This document shows, piece by piece, positions 45,693 through 54,716 of a DNA stretch of 64,000 nt. This DNA is from Bacillus bingmayongensis (GTDB lineage: Bacteria > Bacillota > Bacilli > Bacillales > Bacillaceae_G). The notes under the pieces are model-generated. The model was not told the DNA's origin. It was given only the letters and a program-made list of their open reading frames with translations, and made no database searches. The position numbers and the translations under genes were made by a program. The first letter of the stretch is position 1. Each line of letters starts with the position of its first letter. The stretch lies in assembly GCF_000299035.1 (NCBI RefSeq), contig NZ_JH921518.1, forward strand, positions 346,439 to 410,438. The letters are read 5' to 3'.

Positions 45693-46658
45693 ATGGATTC
45701 AGGAAGATTGAAAGGCATTATTATGGTCATTACAGGTGCTAGTTTATGGGGATTGTCTGGAACCGCTGCACAACAACTTTTTCAGCAAGAAAATGTTTCT
45801 ACAGAATGGTTAGTTACAATTCGATTGCTTATATCCGGAAGTATTCTGCTCTTCTTCTCCTCATTTGGCAGTAAAAAATCAGAAGTACTCGGCATTTGGA
45901 AACAAAAAGGCGAGGCAAACAAAATGATTCTGTTTGGATTGTTAGGCATGCTTGCAGTCCAATATACTTATTTTGCTTCTATTAAAGAAGGAAATGCTGC
46001 AGTCGCAACATTGTTACAATATTTAGCACCAATATTTATAACTGTTTATCTCATCTTTAAATGGAATATTCGTCCTACTAATATCGATTTTATTTCTATT
46101 GCACTATCTTTAATCGGAACCTTTTTCTTACTAACGAATGGCTCCATTGATAATTTGGCTGTTTCAACACCGGCTATCATTTGGGGTATTTTATCTGGTC
46201 TATCACTAGCATTTTATAGCCTTTATTCAAAGAAATTATTAGAGAAATGGTCTTCATCTGTTATTGTTGGATGGGGGATGATTATTGGAGGAGTTGGTGT
46301 AACCATCTTACATTTTCTCTCCACGAACGAGTTTATCTTATTATCAGGCATGAAATATTTACAGCCTAACAATCTTTTTCTCATTACATTCGTTGTTATT
46401 TTCGGAACACTCATCGCATTTTATTTATATTTAGACAGCATACGATATCTTACACCGAAAGAAACTACATTATTTGGTTGTACAGAACCGCTTGCAGCTA
46501 TCATTTCTTCTATTTTCATTTTGCATGTTCCGTTTCAATCATTTCAATTATTAGGCGCTCTTTGTGTTATTGTAATGGTACTTGTACTAAGCCAAAAGCC
46601 CGATGAAGGAAAACCGAAACTACGACTTGTAGATACGAAAAAACAAAACATAAAATGA
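45693..46658 (+). CDS. EamA/DMT-family transporter
   Basis: 321 residues, ten hydrophobic segments made of two EamA repeats, with GASLWGLSGTAAQQLF at the start and LTPKETTLFGCTEPLAAIIS near the end. The family exports or imports amino acids and metabolites. It is 16 bp upstream of a GntR regulator gene, so cotranscribed; the regulator may act on this operon. Confidence 0.88.
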   Translation: MDSGRLKGIIMVITGASLWGLSGTAAQQLFQQENVSTEWLVTIRLLISGSILLFFSSFGSKKSEVLGIWKQKGEANKMILFGLLGMLAVQYTYFASIKEGNAAVATLLQYLAPIFITVYLIFKWNIRPTNIDFISIALSLIGTFFLLTNGSIDNLAVSTPAIIWGILSGLSLAFYSLYSKKLLEKWSSSVIVGWGMIIGGVGVTILHFLSTNEFILLSGMKYLQPNNLFLITFVVIFGTLIAFYLYLDSIRYLTPKETTLFGCTEPLAAIISSIFILHVPFQSFQLLGALCVIVMVLVLSQKPDEGKPKLRLVDTKKQNIK

Positions 46659-46674
46659 AAGGAACTGTTCGATC

Positions 46675-47346
46675 ATGCCTATTCCTCAAAACTACCGAAA
46701 GCAAGAAAGAGTATCCGCTAAGTCACTCGTGTTAAATCAATTACAAGATTGGATTATTGAAGGTGTTTTAAAGCCTGATGAAAAAATTAATGATGGGGAG
46801 CTAGCTGAAGCTTTAGGTGTGAGCAGAACACCCGTTAGAGAAGCGCTTCAAGTGTTAGAACTTTCAGGACTAGTCGAGATGATTCCAGGACAAAAAACAA
46901 AAATTGCTCCTATAAAATTAGAAGATGTATCTGTCATTTATGAAACAATTGCTGGTCTTCATACCATTATTGGAAAACAAGCGATTCATCAAATAAACAA
47001 AACTGACTTGATAAGACTTTCTGAGATAAACGAAGCATTTCAAAATGCCATAGATGAAAAAAATTCAAAACAAGCATTACACTTAGATATACAATTTCAT
47101 AATACAATCGTAGCAATCGCTAAAAATACATATATCGAACCTTTCTTAGCAAACATTCAGCTTCATGTATTACGTCTCGAATACCTTTTTTTCCAAAACT
47201 TTATTCCTGCACGTCAATCTATTGAAGAGCACAATTTAATCATTGAGGCATTAAAAAACCAGGATGCAGCGCAAATAGAACAAATCATGTCTCAAAACTG
47301 GTTACGACCAATGAAAGAAATACAAAAAATAATCTCTATGAAATAA
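46675..47346 (+). CDS. GntR/FadR-family transcriptional regulator
   Basis: 223 residues. The N-terminal winged helix (about 12-75) has ELAEALGVSRTPVREALQVLE, the GntR hallmark. A helical FCD ligand domain follows, with the metal-binding pattern DIQFHNTIVAIAKN and a His near residue 183 (EHNLIIEAL). It is the second gene of the EamA operon. The effector is unknown. Confidence 0.88.
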   Translation: MPIPQNYRKQERVSAKSLVLNQLQDWIIEGVLKPDEKINDGELAEALGVSRTPVREALQVLELSGLVEMIPGQKTKIAPIKLEDVSVIYETIAGLHTIIGKQAIHQINKTDLIRLSEINEAFQNAIDEKNSKQALHLDIQFHNTIVAIAKNTYIEPFLANIQLHVLRLEYLFFQNFIPARQSIEEHNLIIEALKNQDAAQIEQIMSQNWLRPMKEIQKIISMK

Positions 47347-47349
47347 TGA

Positions 47350-47389
47350 AAAGAGCTGTTTACGTTTTCTACAACGTAAACAGCTCTTT
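47350..47389. terminator. terminator after the GntR gene (and before fbpA end)
   Basis: Perfect 17-bp stem aaagagctgtttacgtt / aacgtaaacagctcttt with a 6-nt loop. Confidence 0.85.
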
Positions 47390-47407
47390 ACTTACAATTC
47401 TATATGA

Positions 47408-47578
47408 CTATGCACGAATATCGGCATATTTCTCAATGTCCCTATACTCTTTTTCTAGTTCCTCTAAGGAAAGCTCGTATAATTGTCGGTCGAGAACTTT
47501 AAACACACCTGCCCCAATTAACTGATCAATTAACTGCCTCTTACGATTTTCAACAGCAAAACGGAGTTGACTACTCAT
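47408..47578 (-). CDS. fbpA: FbpA-type small Fur-regulated basic protein
   Basis: 56 residues; start ATG 47578. The pattern QLRFAVENRKRQLIDQLIG then GVFKVLDRQLYELSLEELE matches the FbpA family. In B. subtilis Fbp proteins help the sRNA FsrA in the iron-sparing response. A Fur-box-like sequence lies 35 bp upstream, in agreement with iron control. Confidence 0.82.
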   Translation of the reverse strand: MSSQLRFAVENRKRQLIDQLIGAGVFKVLDRQLYELSLEELEKEYRDIEKYADIRA

Positions 47579-47612
47579 CTTTAAAAAAACTCCTTTCTAC
47601 AATAATTGAAAA

Positions 47613-47627
47613 TGATAATCTCTATCA
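47613..47627. promoter_or_regulatory. Fur-box-like operator of fbpA
   Basis: TGATAATCTCTATCA, two mismatches from TGATAATNATTATCA; the flanking ttgaaaatgataat extends the similarity to a longer overlapping box. Confidence 0.65.
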
Positions 47628-47770
47628 ATTACCACTTTGATTGTAAAAGATGATGTTTTAGAAGTAAAGTAATGTGATGAAATATTTACCTTACAAACTG
47701 TTTGTGGCCACATTATATATATGTATGTTTCATAAGATTGTTTATGACACTTTTTATCATCTTTTTTCTT

Positions 47771-48224
47771 TCATACTTTGCAAAGTAGTTCTTTATGGAT
47801 AGATTCTACTTCTACTTGGATCGTAACATGATCTGCATGAAACCTTTCCTTCAACAAACACGTCGCTTCTGCTAATACACCTTGTGTCTCCTCACCTTTT
47901 TCTATCACAAGATGACACATTAAAACTTGAAAATCCGATGTAATCGACCATATGTGTAAGTCATGTACCTCTTTTACAATTGCAATGTTTAATAATGTAT
48001 CTTTCACTTGTTCTACATCAATACGTTGTGTTGTACCTTCCATCAATACATGAACGGTATCACGCGTTACACGCCAGCCACTTATAATGACTAATATAGA
48101 AACGAGTATACTTGCAATTGGATCGGCAGCCGTCCAGCCAAAACATTTAATAAATAACGCAGCAATAATTACCCCCAATAACCTCAGCAATCATTAACTC
48201 TTTTTTATTTTGTGAATGTCCCAT
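47771..48224 (-). pseudogene. cation diffusion facilitator (CzcD-like) gene, internally deleted and frameshifted
   Basis: The original start (ATG 48224, GGGGATCT upstream) reads GHSQNKKELMIAEVIGG in one frame, then stops. A second frame supplies the end of the protein from 48190: the last membrane helices (LGVIIAALFIKCFGW, DPIASILVSILVIISGW) and the cytoplasmic CDF domain (VHDLHIWSITSDFQVLMCHL). About half of a normal 300-residue CDF exporter is missing between them. The complete C-terminal domain could still fold if made, but no proper start serves it. Confidence 0.8.
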
Positions 48225-48445
48225 ATAGATCCCCTTCAAAAGTAATTACTGCATTCTATTATGTTACAAACCTTACCAATTTATCCCGCATTAACGGGCA
48301 GCTCTATCCCACGATCCATCCCTTCACTCATACACCTTTCGTTATACCTAGCACCAGTTCCTTTTTTCTCAACAAAAAACAAGACTACTTCTTTTTCTTT
48401 CTCATATTGTTTAATACTGTAAAAAATTAAAAGGAGGCTATAAAA

Positions 48446-49519
48446 TTGAAGCGATTATTCCTTTGTATGGAACGTGAACTTATTGTTGCGGAAGAGAGAA
48501 ATAAAGAGTTTCAAGTTCAATATCACTTACAGAATATGCAGCCTACTTGTATTGCGGTTGATTCATTCCAACCCAATCGCATATATTGCGGTACCTTTGG
48601 ACGAGGTCTATGGGTAAGCGACGATAGAGGTGATTCTTGGAGACCAATTGGAGATTCTTACCGCTATTTTGACTTTCCTAAAGACGATGGTATTTTACAT
48701 TCTTCCATTACTTCTATCGCTATAAGTCCCATTAAACAAGTTAATGGCTATGGTGTTGTTTATGTAGGAACAGAACCTAGTGCTTTGTTTTATTCTGAAA
48801 ATGGTGGAGAAACATGGAGCGAATGTAAAAATATGAAATCATTACTTTCGTCATATACATGGGCATTTCCACCACGCCCATTTACACATCATGTTCGTTG
48901 GATTACCGTTGATCCAAATAAACAAGATACTCTGCATGTATCAATTGAAGCAGGAGCTGTTATCCAAAGTAAAGATAATGGACAAACTTGGGAGGATAAA
49001 AAATTCGGTGCTCCTATCGATGCTCACCAATTACTTATGCACCCACAGGCCCCTAATCGCCTGTATGCATCATGTGGCGACGGGTTTATGAGCGGACCTG
49101 AACGTGCATATCTTGAAAGTTATAATAACGGAAACAGTTGGACTTCTTGTAGCGAGGGCTTAGAACATCACTATTTATACAGTATGGCTATCGATCCTGC
49201 TGATTGTGATACAATACTCGTTTCTGCTGCCCCAAGCGCTGATCTAGCTCACCACCGTATTCCTTATGAATCTTATATTTATCGAAAAACGAAAGATACT
49301 CCTTTCGAACAAGTACAACAAGGACTACCCTCTGCAATTGGTACAGTCATTTCGATGTTTGCTACCAATCCAGCAGAACCACATACGTTTTACACTTTAA
49401 ATAACAATGGCATCTTTCAATCTGTAGATAGCGGAGAAACGTGGGAACAATTAAACATTCCGTGGAAAGAAGAATATAAAACACAACATCCACATGCTTT
49501 ATTGGTTACTAGTTCTTAA
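48446..49519 (+). CDS. Asp-box (BNR) repeat protein, VPS10/sialidase-like propeller
   Basis: 357 residues, TTG start at 48446 after AAAGGAGG. Five Asp-box repeats SxDxGxTW are visible: SDDRGDSW, SENGGETW, SKDNGQTW, SYNNGNSW and SVDSGETW, evenly spread as in a beta-propeller. No signal peptide is seen, so it is probably cytoplasmic. Similar proteins are annotated as glycosyl hydrolases, but the catalytic residues of sialidases are not evident. Monocistronic. Confidence 0.8.
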   Translation: MKRLFLCMERELIVAEERNKEFQVQYHLQNMQPTCIAVDSFQPNRIYCGTFGRGLWVSDDRGDSWRPIGDSYRYFDFPKDDGILHSSITSIAISPIKQVNGYGVVYVGTEPSALFYSENGGETWSECKNMKSLLSSYTWAFPPRPFTHHVRWITVDPNKQDTLHVSIEAGAVIQSKDNGQTWEDKKFGAPIDAHQLLMHPQAPNRLYASCGDGFMSGPERAYLESYNNGNSWTSCSEGLEHHYLYSMAIDPADCDTILVSAAPSADLAHHRIPYESYIYRKTKDTPFEQVQQGLPSAIGTVISMFATNPAEPHTFYTLNNNGIFQSVDSGETWEQLNIPWKEEYKTQHPHALLVTSS

Positions 49520-49521
49520 CA

Positions 49522-49566
49522 AAAAGAGACTGCCTATTTATTCATTTAAGGCAGTCTCCTTTTGTT
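49522..49566. terminator. bidirectional terminator between BNR protein and anti-sigma genes
   Basis: Stem gagactgcct / aggcagtctc with A-rich and T-rich flanks; it overlaps the stop of the convergent gene. Confidence 0.8.
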
Positions 49567-50671
49567 ATTTCTTTAAATCAATCACAATATCATCTAATAC
49601 AATATCTTTCTTTTTCGCCTCTTTTTTCGGCACTTCGATTTTCTTCTCTTTCCCATCAACAAACTCCACTCCACCAAAATTTTCTGGTGTATGCACTCTC
49701 AAGTTCACATGAGGTGTAATAATGAGTTTCGTTGCATTTTCGTTCAGTTTTTGGAACGTAGCACTCCAACTACTTTTATGTGGTTCTGCTACTGTACTAG
49801 TTCCACCGTTCCCTTCACCTACGTATCGATTTCCTAAATCATCTTTTATTTCCAATTCAACATCTGCACTATCCCATATGCTTCTTAATTCCTTAGATTC
49901 TTCCTGATTATAAAAAACGATAAAGGACATTGGAGTGACTTCCATTTTGTCTACATTTACTTTTATTCCTTCTTTTTCGGAAATTCCTTGAAGCTTAATT
50001 TCTTTACTATCCATTGCTTTTACAGTAAGAGCGAAATTCCAATTCCCTTTTATTGATTTGTCTTCTTCATGCATCTCAATTGCTTCCATATCCCATCTAA
50101 CATTTGCAACGTCCAGCCTTTTACTACTATGACCACTTATTGTAGTCATACCTACATACTTTTTCTCTCCTACTTTCGTAACTTTAGAACCTCCTCCCCC
50201 GCCATTAAAACCCATCACCTGCGGGAAACCAAATATGTTCGGGTTCTCTCCTAAATCTTTATCACTTTCGATAGAATACGTTATTGTTACAGTTCTACCA
50301 TCGAAAACAGCATCATTAATTGTAACCTTAACCCCATTACTTTCCCTCGTCATATTTAACTCAGTCGAAAACTCTTTATAATTTTCATATAGCCCGGTTC
50401 TACCATTATCTAAAAATCGGAATATATCACCTACTATAGGAAGCCCTCCAGCGTATGTAGGAAATCCAATACCAAGCGTTGCAACTGACAACCCTACTAA
50501 AACAGAGGCGGCAGCGATACCTTTTTTCCAAGTTTTCATCTTTTTCTTCGTACGTATAGCTTGTTTTAAGTTATGCTTCACCTTTTCTTTTTCGATTTCA
50601 GAAGCCTCAATTTCCTCAAGTTCTTTTTCATCTATTTCAATATCATTCAATAACTCATAAATGTCTTTCAT
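49565..50671 (-). CDS. DUF4179 anti-sigma factor, membrane anchored
   Basis: 368 residues. A cytoplasmic acidic/basic segment (1-48) probably binds the sigma factor. One membrane helix (about 50-70, IAAASVLVGLSVATLGIGF) and an extracellular DUF4179 domain (GLPIVGDIFRFLDNGRTGLY) follow. The start overlaps the stop of the sigma factor gene by 4 bp, so the two are coupled. The external domain is Lys-rich at the C-terminus (EAKKKD). Confidence 0.85.
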   Translation of the reverse strand: MKDIYELLNDIEIDEKELEEIEASEIEKEKVKHNLKQAIRTKKKMKTWKKGIAAASVLVGLSVATLGIGFPTYAGGLPIVGDIFRFLDNGRTGLYENYKEFSTELNMTRESNGVKVTINDAVFDGRTVTITYSIESDKDLGENPNIFGFPQVMGFNGGGGGSKVTKVGEKKYVGMTTISGHSSKRLDVANVRWDMEAIEMHEEDKSIKGNWNFALTVKAMDSKEIKLQGISEKEGIKVNVDKMEVTPMSFIVFYNQEESKELRSIWDSADVELEIKDDLGNRYVGEGNGGTSTVAEPHKSSWSATFQKLNENATKLIITPHVNLRVHTPENFGGVEFVDGKEKKIEVPKKEAKKKDIVLDDIVIDLKK

Positions 50672-51234
50672 ATTACACTACCTCCAAAACTAATATTTGT
50701 AGCATTTTGTTGTAGTTTCTTTTTCCCTCGATAAATACGGTTATCTATCGCCGATCGAGTTAACCCTAACTTTTCTCCTATCTCCTCTGTCTTTAAACCG
50801 AGCAAATATTTCATAATAAAGACTTTTTGATCTATAGGCTCTAATTGATTAATGAGTTTTATTAATTCTTCCCTATCTTCCATGACGATTACTTCGTCTT
50901 CTACCGATTTTTCCGTACTTATATGAAATTCATCTGAAATGATTTCTACTTTTTTATTCGCTTTTCGGTAATAATCAATTGCCTTAAACTTTGCAATCGC
51001 CGTAATCCACTTTTTAAAATCATTTGGTTCTCCATGAAATTTATTTGCGTTATTCCAAACAGATAGGAAAATATCATTTATACATTCCTCTACCATTCCA
51101 TCATTTTGAATTGGAAGGAGAACTTTATGCGTTATCCCCTTTATCAGTGGTAAATATGTATCGACAACAAATTCTAGCGCATCTTCTTTTTGCCGCTGTA
51201 ATCTTTTTATAAAATTTTTCTCATTTGATTTCAT
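50668..51234 (-). CDS. ECF RNA polymerase sigma factor
   Basis: 188 residues. Region 2 (about 30-90: VEECINDIFLSVWNNANKF, FKKWITAIAKFKAIDYYRK) and region 4 (about 125-180: LEPIDQKVFIMKYLLGLKTE, LGLTRSAIDNRIYRGKKKL) are present, without region 3, as in ECF factors. It is partnered with the downstream membrane anti-sigma. The signal is unknown. A perfect 16-bp palindrome lies just upstream. Confidence 0.92.
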   Translation of the reverse strand: MKSNEKNFIKRLQRQKEDALEFVVDTYLPLIKGITHKVLLPIQNDGMVEECINDIFLSVWNNANKFHGEPNDFKKWITAIAKFKAIDYYRKANKKVEIISDEFHISTEKSVEDEVIVMEDREELIKLINQLEPIDQKVFIMKYLLGLKTEEIGEKLGLTRSAIDNRIYRGKKKLQQNATNISFGGSVI

Positions 51235-51256
51235 GTAGCGATTCCCCTTATTTTTT

Positions 51257-51272
51257 TGTAAAAGCTTTTACA
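51257..51272. promoter_or_regulatory. palindrome upstream of the sigma factor gene
   Basis: TGTAAAAGCTTTTACA, a perfect 16-bp palindrome 23 bp before the start codon. It could be an operator or overlap the autoregulated promoter; it is two bases longer than a cre site. Confidence 0.35.
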
Positions 51273-51368
51273 CCCTATATAACGTCCATAAAAAAGTTTT
51301 CTCCCATCTTTTTATTATTTTTTGTATGTAATGGAATACTTTCCCTTAGCCATTGTCTCATATAAATG

Positions 51369-51445
51369 TAAGTTTAAAGAAATTTTTCTCAAGTCTACAA
51401 ATTATTTAATGTAATACAATATTTATGTAGTTATCTTTAAACTTA
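51369..51445. repeat. 12-bp inverted repeat in the asnB leader
   Basis: taagtttaaaga (51369-51380) and tctttaaactta (51434-51445) are perfect reverse complements 53 bp apart, upstream of asparagine synthetase. Confidence 0.5.
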
Positions 51446-51509
51446 ATGTACATTTTATTTGATTAATTTATTTCTATTTTACAATTTTAATGCAGGAGAT
51501 GAGATGTAT

Positions 51510-53333
51510 ATGTGTGGAATTACAGGTTGGGTAGATTGGAAAGAGGACCTTTCAAATGAACATGTTATTTTAGAAAAGATGGCGAACAGTATTCAGCATC
51601 GTGGTCCTGATGCTGAAGGATTTTGGTTTTCACCTCACGCAGCATTTGCACACCGTCGATTAATCGTAATTGATCCTAAAGGCGGAGCGCAACCAAAAAC
51701 ATTTCGTTCCGGAGATTATACGTATGCTCTTACTTATAATGGGGAAATTTATAATTTCCGTGAACTTAGAGAATTACTTCAAAAACAAGGTCATGCATTT
51801 GAAACAAACTCAGACACAGAAGTGTTACTACATGCTTATTTAGAATGGAAAGAAGATTGCGTACAACATTTAAATGGAATTTTCGCTTTTGCAATATGGG
51901 ATGATCAGAAGCAACAATTGTTTTTAGCACGAGATCATTTAGGGGTAAAACCACTCTTTTATACAGAAAGAAATAAAAGTATTATTTTTGGCTCTGAAAT
52001 AAAGACACTATTAGCTCACCCATCTGTTCCTGCTGAAATTGATACAGATGGGATAAATGAAATATTTGGATTAGGGCTATTTCGAACTCCAGGATGCGGT
52101 GTATTTAAACATATAAAAGAAGTACGTGCTGGACATTATATAACATTCACTCAGGATAAAAAAGAAATAAAAAAATATTGGAATTTGGACAGTAAACATC
52201 ATACAGACACTCCAGAGCAGACAGCTTCACATATTCTGTCCATCTTGCAAGATACAGTAAAAAGACAATTAATTGCCGATGTTCCCCTCGTTTGTATGTT
52301 GTCAGGAGGATTAGACTCCAGTGGCATTACTGCTCTAGCAGGTAAAGAATTTGAGCAAGGCAACAAAACTTTACACACATATTCAATTGATTTTGTAAAC
52401 AGCGCCAAAGATTTTGAACTAACATTTGCACGTACTGGTTTGGATGCTCCTTGGGTAAAACGCGTATCCAAGCATGTGAGGACAGCTCATCACGATATTA
52501 TTGTAAATGCAGAAGAATTAGCAAATCATTTATTCGTTCCGCTTCATGCAAAAGATTTGCCAAGTGCTGGTGAAATGGAAACTTCACTATATTTACTATT
52601 TCGCGAAATGAAAAAGGACGCAACCGTTGCTCTATCTGGTGAATCTGCTGATGAAGTATTTGGCGGATATCCTTGGTTCCATCAAGAAGAACTTTTATAT
52701 GTAAATCAATTCCCATGGTTAACAAATTGGAAAAATACATCCTCCATATTATTGGATGAGGTTAAACAACAGTGCAATCCTGAGCATTACATAAATGAGC
52801 GATTCCAAGAGGCCATTCTTGAAGTTCCAATCCTTCAAAGAGAAAGTAAAAAAGAAGAAAAACAACGCCAAATGTTTTATTTATTTTTAACAAGATTTCT
52901 TCCTTTCTTACTCGATCGAAAAGATCGCATGAGTATGGCCGTTGGTTTTGAAGTCCGCGTCCCATTTTGTGATTACCGACTTGTAGAATATTTATGGAAC
53001 GTTCCTTTTGATATTAAAAGTATTGATAATATTGAAAAAGGCATTTTACGTAGAGCATTGCAAAGTGTATTACCTGATGATGTCCGAAACAGAAGAAAAA
53101 GCGCCTATCCAACTTCACAAGACCCACACTATTTACAATCCATTCGCAATTTGACACTTGATATGTGTAGCAATAAAAACAATCCAATATTCTCACTCAT
53201 CAACCATTCCGCATTGCTTGCAATCGCTAATAAAACAAACAAAGAAATTGATGATTTTGGGGCGAGAAGTGCAATGGAATATATGTTACAAACTAATGAA
53301 TGGTTAAAAAACTATCACATTCATGTTAGCTAA
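51510..53333 (+). CDS. asnB: glutamine-hydrolysing asparagine synthetase
   Basis: 607 residues from ATG 51510. This start is chosen because class II amidotransferases need Cys as residue 2 (MCGITGW); the ATGs at 51504 and earlier would hide it. The glutaminase domain (about 2-190) includes SIQHRGPDAEG and YNGEIYN. The synthetase domain has the PP-loop SGGLDSSG near residue 263 and SGESADEVFGGY. The reaction makes L-asparagine from aspartate, glutamine and ATP. The closest Bacillus types are AsnB/AsnO. AGGAG lies 12 nt upstream. Confidence 0.92.
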   Translation: MCGITGWVDWKEDLSNEHVILEKMANSIQHRGPDAEGFWFSPHAAFAHRRLIVIDPKGGAQPKTFRSGDYTYALTYNGEIYNFRELRELLQKQGHAFETNSDTEVLLHAYLEWKEDCVQHLNGIFAFAIWDDQKQQLFLARDHLGVKPLFYTERNKSIIFGSEIKTLLAHPSVPAEIDTDGINEIFGLGLFRTPGCGVFKHIKEVRAGHYITFTQDKKEIKKYWNLDSKHHTDTPEQTASHILSILQDTVKRQLIADVPLVCMLSGGLDSSGITALAGKEFEQGNKTLHTYSIDFVNSAKDFELTFARTGLDAPWVKRVSKHVRTAHHDIIVNAEELANHLFVPLHAKDLPSAGEMETSLYLLFREMKKDATVALSGESADEVFGGYPWFHQEELLYVNQFPWLTNWKNTSSILLDEVKQQCNPEHYINERFQEAILEVPILQRESKKEEKQRQMFYLFLTRFLPFLLDRKDRMSMAVGFEVRVPFCDYRLVEYLWNVPFDIKSIDNIEKGILRRALQSVLPDDVRNRRKSAYPTSQDPHYLQSIRNLTLDMCSNKNNPIFSLINHSALLAIANKTNKEIDDFGARSAMEYMLQTNEWLKNYHIHVS

Positions 53334-53375
53334 AAAGAAAGGGAGTTCAGAACATATATTTAAATAGACTAAACT

Positions 53376-53422
53376 AAGAAGAGGATATTATGTTCAATAT
53401 ATGAGCATATATCCTCTTTTCT
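53376..53422 (+). terminator. terminator after asnB
   Basis: Stem aagaggatat / atatcctctt with a long loop and following tttctta; also the last clearly chromosomal element before the mobile island. Confidence 0.6.
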
Positions 53423-53504
53423 TATACATATTAGATTAGTTATACAGATATTGAAAATACAGTTCAATACGTATATAATATTCAGAAAATAGCGCATACT
53501 TAGG

Positions 53505-53551
53505 CGGAGGACGTAGCCCATAGCGGGAGGCGTAGTAAGGTCTTTAGACCG
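53505..53551 (+). repeat. direct repeats and small dyad at the left end of the island
   Basis: gcggaggacgtag (53505) and gcgggaggcgtag (53524) repeat at 19-bp spacing, followed by the dyad GGTCTTTAGACC (53540-53551). This GC-richer patch precedes tnpA and may be recombinase-binding DNA or its promoter leader. Confidence 0.5.
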
Positions 53552-53581
53552 AGCGTTAATATTTTTTAGGGGTGAAGTGCT

Positions 53582-54703
53582 ATGAGGGTACAAGAGGTTC
53601 TCATAGGGAATAACAACAAAAGATACATATTACTGGATCAAGAAGGATTCCCTGTAATGCCAGTTATGAAATATATAAAGTATTTAGATAAGACAGGAAA
53701 AAGACCTAATACTCAAAAAACATATTGTTATTCCTTAAAACATTTTTATACCTACTTAGAAGAAACAAACAAAGATTACAAGTTTATTAGATTAGAAGAT
53801 TTAGTTGACTTTGTGGGGTGGTTAAGAAGCCCCTATCAGAGTTCAAATGTCACTCCTCTTCAAAAAAAGAAAGCAAAGCGAACGGAAAAAACAATTAACC
53901 ATACAATTACCGTTATAGCAAACTTCTATGACTACCTCTACCGAAATGAAGAAGTACAAAATGACATGATGGAAAAGTTAATGAAGCAAGTATTTACAGG
54001 AGGATACTCACGTTACAAAAGTTTTTTACACCATGTTAATAGGGACAAGCCATCAAACAGAAACATATTGAAGTTAAAAGAACCACGCAAAAGAGTAGAA
54101 ACCCTCACAAAAGAACAAGTACAACAAGTATTACAAGCAACTACTAATATACGAGATAAATTCTTAATTCAGCTGTTATTTGAAACGGGATTGCGTATTG
54201 GAGAAGCTCTCTCTCTTTTCATGGAGGATTTTGTTTATGACCATAAAAAAGGGCATCGGATTCGTTTGGTGGAACGAGGGGAATTAGAAAACGGTGCGAT
54301 GTTAAAAACAGGAGAACGTGAAATTTATGTATCACCATCCTTAATGGATTTATATGATGATTACTTGTATGAAGTGCTTGATGAATTAGAATTGGATTCA
54401 AACTTTGTTTTTGTAAAACTGAGAGGAAAAGATGTGGGAAAACCAATGGAATATTGGAACGTTGAGTCTCTATTTAAGCGTTTAAAAAAGAAAACAGAGA
54501 TAAGCCTACATCCTCACCTATTTCGTCATACACACGCTACAATTTTCTACCAGAAAACAAAGGATATTAAGCAAGTACAAGAACGATTAGGACATTCTCA
54601 AATTCAAACAACAATGAACCTATACCTACATCCTTCGGATGAAGATATTAGAGAAGATTGGAATAAAGCACAGTCCGAATTTAGCATAAATAAAAATAAT
54701 TGA
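53582..54703 (+). CDS. tnpA: Tn554-type transposase A (tyrosine recombinase)
   Basis: 373 residues, close to the 361 of Tn554 TnpA. N-terminal SAM-like core-binding domain (about 20-130), catalytic domain about 165-365 with Arg in ETGLRIGEALSLF, HPHLFRHTHA (His-x-x-Arg), LGHSQIQTTMNLYLH holding the His and the nucleophilic Tyr. The protein is a site-specific recombinase acting with TnpB. It starts the three-gene transposition operon; 13 bp separate it from tnpB. Confidence 0.9.
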   Translation: MRVQEVLIGNNNKRYILLDQEGFPVMPVMKYIKYLDKTGKRPNTQKTYCYSLKHFYTYLEETNKDYKFIRLEDLVDFVGWLRSPYQSSNVTPLQKKKAKRTEKTINHTITVIANFYDYLYRNEEVQNDMMEKLMKQVFTGGYSRYKSFLHHVNRDKPSNRNILKLKEPRKRVETLTKEQVQQVLQATTNIRDKFLIQLLFETGLRIGEALSLFMEDFVYDHKKGHRIRLVERGELENGAMLKTGEREIYVSPSLMDLYDDYLYEVLDELELDSNFVFVKLRGKDVGKPMEYWNVESLFKRLKKKTEISLHPHLFRHTHATIFYQKTKDIKQVQERLGHSQIQTTMNLYLHPSDEDIREDWNKAQSEFSINKNN

Positions 54704-54716
54704 GAGGAATTATTGC

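Noticed and set aside
48212-48430. 72-codon plus-strand frame before the Asp-box gene
   Set aside because: Shadow of AT-rich intergenic DNA; Phe-rich translation and no ribosome binding site.
51235-51509. T-box leader before asparagine synthetase
   Set aside because: No T-box motif (TGGnACCGCG-type) and no terminator before the start.
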